Assembly (NCBI GenBank): GCA_002476495.1
Contig: DLKL01000006.1
Coordinates: 1-15,984 of the forward strand
DNA: 15,984 nucleotides
Origin: Lachnospiraceae bacterium UBA7589
GTDB lineage: Bacteria; Bacillota; Clostridia; Lachnospirales; Lachnospiraceae
Direction: 5' to 3'
In this document: positions 7,335-14,531 of the stretch, in pieces
Numbering within the stretch: the stretch's first letter is position 1
Layout: the number at the start of each line of letters is the position of its first letter
Position numbers and translations under genes: made by a program
Notes under the pieces: generated by a model
What the model saw: the letters and a program-made list of their open reading frames with translations, nothing else
What the model was told of the DNA's origin: nothing
The model's database searches: none

Positions 7335-8549
7335 ATGCAGCATATTTTTATTGTAGGGTCAAAATCCATCGGAGCCTATGGCGGATATGAGACCTTTGTA
7401 TATAAACTAACTGAATATCATCAGAATAATAAAAATGTAAAATATCACATTGCCTGCAAGGCTAATGGCGACGGGTGTATGGATGAAACTAAGCTGGATA
7501 ATGTAAAGCCTCTTGGAAATAACGAATTTGAATTCCACAATGCACATTGCTTCAAGCTGAATATACCTAAGATTGGACCTGCACAGGCGATATACTACGA
7601 CGTTGCTGCATTGAAATATTGCTGCAGATATATAAAGGAGCATAATATCGAAAAGCCGATAGTATATATCCTTGCTTGCAGGATAGGACCTTTTATGAGA
7701 CGGTATACCTCAAAAATCCATAAGCTGGGTGGAAAGGTGTATGTAAATCCTGACGGGCATGAATGGAAGAGGGCAAAATGGAGTCCTCCGATCAGAAAAT
7801 ATTGGAAGATGTCGGAAAAAATGATGGTGAGACATGCGGATTTGCTGGTATGTGACAGCAAAAACATAGAAAAGTATATTCACGAATCCTACGATGGAAT
7901 ATGCAAGGGAAAGACAAATCCCGGGACAACCTTTATTGCCTACGGCTGTGATACCTTCCCTTCAAGACTTAAGGATGATGATCGTGAATTTACGGACTGG
8001 CTTAAGCAAAAAGGGCTTAAGCAAAATGAATATTATCTTGTTGTGGGAAGATTTGTGCCGGAAAACAATTATGAAACCATGATAAGGGAATTTATGTCCT
8101 CTGATACGGATAAGGACTTTGCCCTGATAACCAATGTCAGTGATAAATTTCTTGAGGAGCTTAAGGCTAAAACCGGTTTTGACAAGGACTCGCGGATAAA
8201 GTTTGTAGGTACAGTATATAATCAGGAATTACTCAAGAAAATAAGGGAAAATGCATATGGATATTTTCATGGACATGAGGTTGGAGGAACTAATCCCAGT
8301 CTCCTTGAAGCTCTTGGGTATACAAAACTTAATCTTTTGCTCAATGTGGGCTTTAACCGTGAGGTGGCTGAGGATGCAGCCTTATATTGGACCAAGGAAA
8401 AGAATAATCTTGCCGGGCTTATAGAAAAGGCAGACAATATGACCCGGGATGAGATTGAAGAATACGGAATAAGAGCAAAAAACCGTATTAAGGAAGCATA
8501 TAGCTGGGAATATATATGTGACAAATACATTGATATTTTTGTAAGTTAA
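7335..8549 (+). CDS. DUF1972-family glycosyltransferase, probable rhamnosyltransferase
   Basis: A GT-B transferase of 404 residues resembling the DUF1972/GT4 proteins such as streptococcal Cps2T and RgpA, which add L-rhamnose to a lipid-linked acceptor at the inner membrane face. The N-terminal half has SKSIGAYGGYETF (9-21), the family loop after the first strand, and VNPDGHEWKRAKW (137-149), followed by DLLVCDSKNIEKYI (169-182). The C-terminal half has FHGHEVGGTNPSLLEALG (311-328), matching the usual donor-binding region. The start has GAGGAGA (7323-7329) five bases upstream. Its place immediately after rmlABDC supports dTDP-rhamnose as donor, but donor and linkage are inferred. A 15-nt in-frame tandem duplication lies at 7999-8026. 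Confidence 0.85.
   Translation: MQHIFIVGSKSIGAYGGYETFVYKLTEYHQNNKNVKYHIACKANGDGCMDETKLDNVKPLGNNEFEFHNAHCFKLNIPKIGPAQAIYYDVAALKYCCRYIKEHNIEKPIVYILACRIGPFMRRYTSKIHKLGGKVYVNPDGHEWKRAKWSPPIRKYWKMSEKMMVRHADLLVCDSKNIEKYIHESYDGICKGKTNPGTTFIAYGCDTFPSRLKDDDREFTDWLKQKGLKQNEYYLVVGRFVPENNYETMIREFMSSDTDKDFALITNVSDKFLEELKAKTGFDKDSRIKFVGTVYNQELLKKIRENAYGYFHGHEVGGTNPSLLEALGYTKLNLLLNVGFNREVAEDAALYWTKEKNNLAGLIEKADNMTRDEIEEYGIRAKNRIKEAYSWEYICDKYIDIFVS
7999..8026 (+). repeat. Short in-frame tandem duplication within the DUF1972 glycosyltransferase
   Basis: The 13-mer GGCTTAAGCAAAA occurs at 7999-8011 and again at 8014-8026, a 15-nt period. It encodes consecutive LKQK and GLKQN peptides (about residues 223-231) at the junction between the two GT-B domains, so the insertion leaves the frame intact. 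Confidence 0.7.
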
Positions 8550-8580
8550 ATAAATTATATTTAGTAAGGAGAGAAAAGTT

Positions 8581-9903
8581 ATGTCAATCTACAAGGGACT
8601 TTTAAGTGGTGATGAAAGGCTTGCACTGGTAGGACTCGGATATGTGGGAATGCCAATTGCGGTTGCATTTGCAAAAAAGAATTTGAAGGTTATAGGATAT
8701 GACCTTAATGAAGAAAAGATTAATTTGTATAAATCGGGAGTCGATCCAACAAAAGAGGTGGGCGATGAAGCGATAAAGAATACCTCACTTGAATTTACCA
8801 GTGATGAAACAAGACTTAAGGATGCAAGATTTATAATTGTTGCAGTTCCTACTCCTGTTAATACAGATCATACTCCTGATCTTACCCCTGTTATAGGAGC
8901 ATCAGAGATAGTGGGACGTAATCTTACAAAGGGAAGCATTGTAGTATATGAGTCAACAGTATATCCGGGTTGTACGGAGGATGTATGTATTCCGATACTT
9001 GAGAAGGAATCAGGTCTGAAATGTGGAACAGATTTTAAGATAGGCTACTCTCCGGAGAGAATTAATCCGGGGGATAAGGTTCATCGCCTTGAAAATATAC
9101 ACAAAATTGTTTCCGGTATAGATAAGGATGCCCTGGAAGAAATTAAAAATGTTTATGACCTTGTTATTGAGGTTGGAACATATCCGGTATCAAATATGCG
9201 TACAGCAGAAGCTGTTAAGGTTGTTGAAAACAGTCAGAGAGACATTAATATAGCATTTATGAACGAGCTTGCAATGGTATTTGACAGAATGGATATTGAT
9301 ACCAACGAAGTGGTTGACGGTATGAATACAAAGTGGAACGCTCTTGGCTTCAGACCGGGACTTGTAGGAGGACACTGTATCGGTGTTGACCCATATTATT
9401 TTACTTATCAGGCTGAAAAGCTTGGATATCACAGCCAGATAATATTAAACGGAAGAATTGTGAATGACAGTATGGGTGGATATATTGCAGATTCGGCTAT
9501 TAAGCAGATGATAGAAGCAGGACAGGCACCTAAGAAATCAAAGGTTGTAATTCTTGGCTTGACCTTTAAGGAAAATTGTCCTGATACAAGAAACAGTAAG
9601 GTGAATGACATTGTAAAGCAGCTTAATACCTATGGAATTGAGCCTGTGGTTGTAGATCCATGGGCAAGTGACAGGGATGCAAAGCTTGAATATAACATTA
9701 CTCTTACAAAGCTTGAAGATGTCAGGGATGCAGACTGTGTAATTGTTGCAGTGGCTCACAGAGAATTCAAGGAATTAGGTCTGGACCGTATTAAGACTCT
9801 TTTCAAGGCAGGAGAGGATGAAGGCAAGGTTCTTATTGATGTTAAGGGATTATATACAATAGACGAGCTTAATGCTTCAGGAATGAGATACTGGCGTCTG
9901 TAA
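8581..9903 (+). CDS. UDP-N-acetylhexosamine 6-dehydrogenase (TviB/WbpO-type nucleotide sugar dehydrogenase)
   Basis: Oxidises C6 of a UDP-sugar twice with NAD to give a uronic acid donor. The Rossmann motif GLGYVG is at residues 18-23, VPTPVN at 89-94, ESTVYPGCTE at 124-133, and the catalytic Cys266 in GGHCIGVDPYY (263-273). The central segment VVENSQRDINIAFMNELA (214-231) and GLTFKENCPDTRNSK (326-340) resemble UDP-GlcNAc/UDP-GalNAc dehydrogenases (TviB, WbpO, WbpA) more than UDP-glucose dehydrogenases. At 440 residues the length fits. AAGGAGAG (8566-8573) precedes the ATG by seven bases. It predicts a GlcNAcA or GalNAcA residue in the polymer. The exact substrate cannot be told by eye. Confidence 0.88.
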   Translation: MSIYKGLLSGDERLALVGLGYVGMPIAVAFAKKNLKVIGYDLNEEKINLYKSGVDPTKEVGDEAIKNTSLEFTSDETRLKDARFIIVAVPTPVNTDHTPDLTPVIGASEIVGRNLTKGSIVVYESTVYPGCTEDVCIPILEKESGLKCGTDFKIGYSPERINPGDKVHRLENIHKIVSGIDKDALEEIKNVYDLVIEVGTYPVSNMRTAEAVKVVENSQRDINIAFMNELAMVFDRMDIDTNEVVDGMNTKWNALGFRPGLVGGHCIGVDPYYFTYQAEKLGYHSQIILNGRIVNDSMGGYIADSAIKQMIEAGQAPKKSKVVILGLTFKENCPDTRNSKVNDIVKQLNTYGIEPVVVDPWASDRDAKLEYNITLTKLEDVRDADCVIVAVAHREFKELGLDRIKTLFKAGEDEGKVLIDVKGLYTIDELNASGMRYWRL

Positions 9904-9929
9904 AATTTTATTAAGGGAAATAAACTATT

Positions 9930-11093
9930 ATGAGAAAAAAAGTATTACTTGTCAGGACAATGCCATATGATTTTGATCCGAATTCATATAATGTTCAGGA
10001 AATCGGCATAGGAAAGGCATTCTGCCGTCTTGGATATGATTATGACTATATTACCGTAAAAAAACATGATCAGAAGGAATGGGTATTCTATGAGTACGAG
10101 GGCGCCAGGGCTAAATGGATTGAAGTACCCAGAGTGAGAATTCTCAGGATGGGATTTAACCGTAAAATATGCAGGAAGGATTTTTTAAAGCAATATGACC
10201 TGGTCATAGCCAGGGAATATTATCAGCTAATGACCTACTGGATATCAAAAAATACATCAAATGCCAGCTTCTATTCCGGACCATACTGGAATATGTTCAT
10301 GATACCATTTATGTCTAAGGTATATGATTTGCTGTACACAAAGAAGATGAACAAAAACATGAGATGTAAGTTTGTTAAATCCGATCTTGCAAGGGAATTT
10401 CTTGAGAAAAAAGGATATACAAATGTCAGGACAGTAGGTGTTGCACTGGACACAGAGCGATTTGACAGCTGCAATGAGATGGCAGAGGAGACTGCAGGCA
10501 TAGCAGAATATATGAAGAATAATGACTGTATATTGTATGTGGGAACCCTGGATAAAAATAAGAATTATATGTTTCTCCTTAAGGTTTATGAAAAGCTTCT
10601 TGAGAAAAACCCTGACCTTAAGTTCGTGGTAGTAGGAAAGAGTAAGCAGACAGCCCTTGCCAAGCTCATGGGGAAAAAGGATGAATCCTATGAGCAGGAA
10701 TGCTATGAGAATATTTCTGAAGATGTAAAAAAGGGAATATACAGGGTACAGAGGATAGAAAACCCACAGCTAAAGTTCATATATCCTCTTGCAAAGGCAT
10801 TTCTTTTGCCATCCAGACTGGAGATATTCGGAATGGTTATGCTGGAGGCTATGTATCTTAAAGCTCCGGTGGTCACAAGCCGTAATGGTGGTTCGGTAAC
10901 TCTTATAGAGGGAAGAAATACCGGTAAAATTGTAGCAGAATTTGACGTTGATAAATGGGCTAAGGCTATTCAGGAGTACCTTGATGACAGGAAAAAAACA
11001 GGAGAAATAACCGAAAATGCCTATAGACTTGTGAAAGACAGATATAATTGGGATTATATCGTTAAAACAATGGTGGAAGATATGGAGGCATAA
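9930..11093 (+). CDS. GT4-family glycosyltransferase
   Basis: A 387-residue GT-B enzyme that probably adds one sugar of the repeat unit at the cytoplasmic membrane face. The C-terminal domain is typical of GT4: ILYVGTLDKNKNYMFLLKVY (201-220), KFVVVG (231-236), and the EX7E element from Glu298 to Glu306 in RLEIFGMVMLEAM (296-308), followed by APVVTSRNGGS (312-322). The N-terminal acceptor domain (1-170) is divergent, as usual. The likely ribosome binding site is AAGGGA (9913-9918), eleven bases before the start and weaker than its neighbours. Only two bases separate its stop from the next gene. Donor and acceptor are unknown. Confidence 0.88.
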   Translation: MRKKVLLVRTMPYDFDPNSYNVQEIGIGKAFCRLGYDYDYITVKKHDQKEWVFYEYEGARAKWIEVPRVRILRMGFNRKICRKDFLKQYDLVIAREYYQLMTYWISKNTSNASFYSGPYWNMFMIPFMSKVYDLLYTKKMNKNMRCKFVKSDLAREFLEKKGYTNVRTVGVALDTERFDSCNEMAEETAGIAEYMKNNDCILYVGTLDKNKNYMFLLKVYEKLLEKNPDLKFVVVGKSKQTALAKLMGKKDESYEQECYENISEDVKKGIYRVQRIENPQLKFIYPLAKAFLLPSRLEIFGMVMLEAMYLKAPVVTSRNGGSVTLIEGRNTGKIVAEFDVDKWAKAIQEYLDDRKKTGEITENAYRLVKDRYNWDYIVKTMVEDMEA

Positions 11094-11095
11094 AA

Positions 11096-11986
11096 ATGAA
11101 ATATTGTTTTGTCATACTCCATTACAAAACCCATAAGGATACTATTGACTGTGTCGAATCCATAAAAAAAATAAGAGTAAATGAGGGCGACAGCTACAGG
11201 ATAATAATAGTTGACAATTTTTCATCCAACGGAAGTGTTGAAATTCTTGAGGGAAAATATAAGAATGATCATAACGTGATTTTTATAAAAAACACTGAGA
11301 ATATGGGCTTTGCCAGGGGAAACAACGTGGGTTATGATTATGCAAAAAATCAGGAAAAGGCAGATTTTATACTTATATTGAACAATGATATTGTCATAGA
11401 TTCTGAAGATATCCTGACTACAATTAAGGATAGTTATATGGATAAAGGATTTCACATTATGGGACCGGATATTATATCTCTGGTGGACAAAAATCACCAG
11501 AATCCCCCATGTCCTACATCTACTAACATCAAGGATATAAAGAAAGATATAGCAAGATTCAGAATGCTTATTGTGTTAAGCAGGCTTTATGTATATGATA
11601 TGTTGAAAAAAATGAAGGATACTCCGGAAAAAAACGGAGCAGATGTAAAAGAGCGTAAGGTAAATCCTGTGGAATCTCCAAGGGAAAACTGTCAGCTTCA
11701 CGGTGCATTTTTGATATATTCTCCTTTATATATAAGGAATGAGCAATATGCCTTCTATCCGGGGACCTTTTTATACTGTGAAGAACCAATCCTTTACCGA
11801 CATTGCGTTAAGAAGGGTTATAAAACGTTTTTTAACCCCGGGATTACGGTTTTTCATAAGGAGGATTCTTCTACATCCTTTGTGAACAATTCCACAAAGA
11901 AAAAGAGGGAATTCGTATTCCGGCACCTTATAAAATCGAGAAAAGAGTATATTAAGTATCTCAGGGACGATTCTGTCTGGAAATAA
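11096..11986 (+). CDS. GT2-family glycosyltransferase (WbbL/rhamnosyltransferase-like)
   Basis: A 296-residue GT-A transferase acting on a lipid-linked acceptor. The GT2 core is clear: FVILHYKTHKDTIDCVESI (5-23), IIIVDNFSSNGS (36-47), NMGFARGNNVGYDYA (69-83), and the DxD-equivalent NNDIVI (96-101). The later HGAFLIYSP (202-210) and FLYCEEPILYRH (225-236), with the likely catalytic acidic pair Glu229-Glu230, match rhamnosyltransferase-like GT2 proteins. A lysine-rich linker (about 170-197) sits between the halves. Its ribosome binding site GGAGG (11084-11088) lies inside the end of the previous gene, suggesting translational coupling. Rhamnose as donor is plausible given rmlABDC but not proven. 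Confidence 0.87.
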   Translation: MKYCFVILHYKTHKDTIDCVESIKKIRVNEGDSYRIIIVDNFSSNGSVEILEGKYKNDHNVIFIKNTENMGFARGNNVGYDYAKNQEKADFILILNNDIVIDSEDILTTIKDSYMDKGFHIMGPDIISLVDKNHQNPPCPTSTNIKDIKKDIARFRMLIVLSRLYVYDMLKKMKDTPEKNGADVKERKVNPVESPRENCQLHGAFLIYSPLYIRNEQYAFYPGTFLYCEEPILYRHCVKKGYKTFFNPGITVFHKEDSSTSFVNNSTKKKREFVFRHLIKSRKEYIKYLRDDSVWK

Positions 11987-12027
11987 GATAATTATTACTT
12001 CCGGATTGATTAGAATAAAGAATAAGA

Positions 12028-12035
12028 AAGGAAGG
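12028..12035 (+). promoter_or_regulatory. Shine-Dalgarno-like AAGGAAGG at unusual distance from its gene
   Basis: AAGGAAGG ends 20 bases before the ATG at 12056, much further than the 5-11 base spacing of its neighbours. The frame upstream of that ATG is closed by TAA at 12023-12025 and offers no ATG, GTG or TTG, only an ATT at 12050. Either the spacing is bridged by structure, or initiation here is weak or unusual. Confidence 0.4.
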
Positions 12036-12055
12036 CTAAGCAGCCGTATATTACC

Positions 12056-13063
12056 ATGTTCAAAGTATATGATGATACCATATTTTATTTATTATGCCCG
12101 GCAAACAAAAAGACCGGTGGAACTGAGCTTGCACATCAGCTGGTAAGAGAACTTAATTTAAACAATGTAAAGGCATATATAACATACTATTATTGGGAGA
12201 AATTTCCTGAACCGATTAATCCGGCGTTTAAGGAATATGTAAAGGAATATAAAAAGATACAGGAGATACAGGATGACAGTAAAAATGTTTTGCTGGTGCC
12301 CGAGATAAACTGGCTTGAGCTTGATAAATTTTCAAGGATTCAAAAGGGAATATGGTGGATGAGCGTTGATAATTATGTTAAGAACGCCGGTTTTATGGGA
12401 GCGTGGAAAATTAATGGATTTGTCAAGGCACTTAAGGCACTCATAAAAGGACATGTATCCCTTTTTATGAAGGATTTTGACAAGGATGTTGAGCATTTCT
12501 ATCAAAGTGAGTATGCACGTAGATTTTTAATGGATAAGGGTATTAAAAATCCTATGAAGCTTTCCGATTATGTAAATGATTCATATCTGGAAAGTACTCC
12601 GGCAGTAAGCAGGGAGAACAATGTTTTATATAATCCCCAAAAAGGAATAAAGTACACAAAGAAGCTTATAAAGGCTGCTCCGGATTTTAACTGGATACCT
12701 ATTCAGAATATGACAACCGGTGAGGTGAAGGAGCTTCTTTCAAAAAGCAAGGTATATATTGATTTCGGTAATCATCCGGGAAAGGATAGATTTCCGAGAG
12801 AGGCTGCAATTTCCGGATGCTGTGTTATAACAGGGAAAAAGGGAAGTGCTGCATTTTATGAGGATATACCTATCGGAGATGAATTCAAATTCCGTGGCCA
12901 GGATAGTGACATACCTGAAATTATAAACAAAATCAGGAAATGTCTTGACGATTATGAAGAAATGTCAGAACATTTTGAAAAATACAGGGATATGATAAAG
13001 AAGGAGCATGAATGGTTCCGGGAGGATGCAAAGAAAATAATAAAGATTTGCAAAGAGAAGTAA
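12056..13063 (+). CDS. Putative GT-B-like glycosyltransferase, family not assigned
   Basis: A 335-residue soluble protein between a GT2 gene and the flippase. I cannot assign it to a numbered family by eye. Near the N-terminus, LLCPANKKTGGTELAHQLVR (12-31) looks like a GT-B acceptor-domain start (a glycine loop after the first strand). The C-terminal part has KVYIDFGNHPGKDRFPREAA (232-251), then SGCCVITGKKGSAAFYEDIP (253-272). These sit where GT4 enzymes carry their donor-site loop and acidic motif; Arg248-Glu249 may be the equivalent. A glycosyltransferase adding a repeat-unit sugar is therefore likely. The 69-nt gap before it is the longest within the operon and the ribosome binding site is distant. 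The next gene starts one base after its stop. Confidence 0.65.
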   Translation: MFKVYDDTIFYLLCPANKKTGGTELAHQLVRELNLNNVKAYITYYYWEKFPEPINPAFKEYVKEYKKIQEIQDDSKNVLLVPEINWLELDKFSRIQKGIWWMSVDNYVKNAGFMGAWKINGFVKALKALIKGHVSLFMKDFDKDVEHFYQSEYARRFLMDKGIKNPMKLSDYVNDSYLESTPAVSRENNVLYNPQKGIKYTKKLIKAAPDFNWIPIQNMTTGEVKELLSKSKVYIDFGNHPGKDRFPREAAISGCCVITGKKGSAAFYEDIPIGDEFKFRGQDSDIPEIINKIRKCLDDYEEMSEHFEKYRDMIKKEHEWFREDAKKIIKICKEK

Positions 13064-13064
13064 T

Positions 13065-14504
13065 ATGAGTTCAAAATCACTACTTAATAATTCACTATAT
13101 AATATGCTATATAAGGGATTGAACATAATTTTCCCTTTGGTCACAGTTACTTATGTGTCAAGGATACTGCTGCCTACAGGTGTGGGGAAGGTATCCTATG
13201 CCCAGAATATAGCACAGTATTTTGTTACCCTTGCAGCTCTTGGAATACCCAACTATGGGATAAGGGAGATTGCCAAACGAAGGGAGAGCACAGAAGAAAC
13301 AAGCAAGACCTTTTCTGAGCTTTTTACCATTAATTTAATATCCACGATAGCTTTTACACTCTTATATTATACAATGATATCTGTGTTTCCTGCTTTTAAG
13401 GAAAACTATTTTTTAAGTCTTATAGTGGGAAGCTCCATAGCTTTGAATGTAATAAATGTGGACTGGTTTTATCAGGGAGTTGAAGAATATCAATATATTG
13501 CCATAAGAAGCTTTGTTGTCAAGATAATATCTCTTATTATGGTATTTGCCTTTATAAGAGAACCCGGGGATATGGTTATATATGCGGGAATTAATTGCCT
13601 TGCCGTATGTGGAAATAATGTGCTGAATATTCTTAATCTGAGAAAGTTTGATATAAGGCTCAGCTTTAAGGGACTTAACCTCAAGCCTCATATGAAGCCC
13701 ATATTTCTTCTTCTTGCATCGGTAATATCCGTTGAGCTTTATACTCTGCTTGACACTACTATGGTAGGCGCCATATGTGATGATGATTCTGTTGCATATT
13801 ACACTAATTCCATGAAGCTGATTAAGCTGCTTATAACATTTATAACAGCCATAGGCGGGGTTTTGCTGCCAAGGCTTAGCTATTATCACATGAACAACGA
13901 GGAGGAAAAATGCTCTGAGGTTGTATCAAAGGTATTTTCCATAATGCTGTTTTTGTTTGTTCCGTGTCAGATTGGTATATTTATGTTATCCGACGAAATG
14001 GTGAGGCTTCTTTTCGGACAGGCCTTTGCACCTGCAGGAATTACGCTTAAGATAGCAAGCTTTCTTATATGTACTCTGGGATTCAGCAATCTGTTCGGAA
14101 CCCAGGTTCTTCTTACCTATGGAAAGGAGAAGCTTTTACTTATGACAACCATTGGAGGAGCAGTTTCCAATATTGTTTTAAATTCAATTCTTATTCCTGC
14201 TTATGCCCAGAATGGGGCAGCCTTTGCATCTGTCATAAGCGAAACTATTGTAACGATATTATCCTTTATTCTGGCATCAAAGTATATAAGGGTAAGCCTG
14301 GATAAAAGATACATTGCTGATATGCTTATATCGGGAGCAGCTCTTGTGTTAGTCATAACAGGTATTGTAAATCTGATGGACAGTTATATATTAAAGATTG
14401 CTTTATCGGTTGTATTTGGAGGAATTGCATATATCGGAATTAATATCTGTGCAAAAAATCCGATATTGGCAGATCTTGTATCTGCACTTAAGAAAAAATC
14501 ATAA
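13065..14504 (+). CDS. wzx: Wzx-type polysaccharide flippase (MOP superfamily, PST family)
   Basis: A 479-residue membrane protein with roughly 12-14 hydrophobic segments spread over its whole length. It is expected to flip undecaprenyl-diphosphate-linked repeat units from the inner to the outer leaflet. The N-terminal region YVSRILLPTGVGKVSYAQNI (30-49), followed by GIPNYGIREIAKRR (60-73), is the usual signature of Gram-positive Wzx/RfbX proteins. It starts one base after the previous stop (TAA-T-ATG) with only GAGAAG nearby, so it is probably translationally coupled. A strong ribosome binding site for the next gene lies just after it. Substrate is inferred to be the repeat unit built by the transferases here. 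Confidence 0.93.
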   Translation: MSSKSLLNNSLYNMLYKGLNIIFPLVTVTYVSRILLPTGVGKVSYAQNIAQYFVTLAALGIPNYGIREIAKRRESTEETSKTFSELFTINLISTIAFTLLYYTMISVFPAFKENYFLSLIVGSSIALNVINVDWFYQGVEEYQYIAIRSFVVKIISLIMVFAFIREPGDMVIYAGINCLAVCGNNVLNILNLRKFDIRLSFKGLNLKPHMKPIFLLLASVISVELYTLLDTTMVGAICDDDSVAYYTNSMKLIKLLITFITAIGGVLLPRLSYYHMNNEEEKCSEVVSKVFSIMLFLFVPCQIGIFMLSDEMVRLLFGQAFAPAGITLKIASFLICTLGFSNLFGTQVLLTYGKEKLLLMTTIGGAVSNIVLNSILIPAYAQNGAAFASVISETIVTILSFILASKYIRVSLDKRYIADMLISGAALVLVITGIVNLMDSYILKIALSVVFGGIAYIGINICAKNPILADLVSALKKKS

Positions 14505-14531
14505 GATGCCCATGTTGGGGAGGAGGCAAAT

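Noticed and set aside
13413..13889. 158-codon open frame on the minus strand inside wzx
   Set aside because: It is antisense to a clear flippase gene, shows no recognisable domain and no separate ribosome binding site; it reads as a shadow frame.
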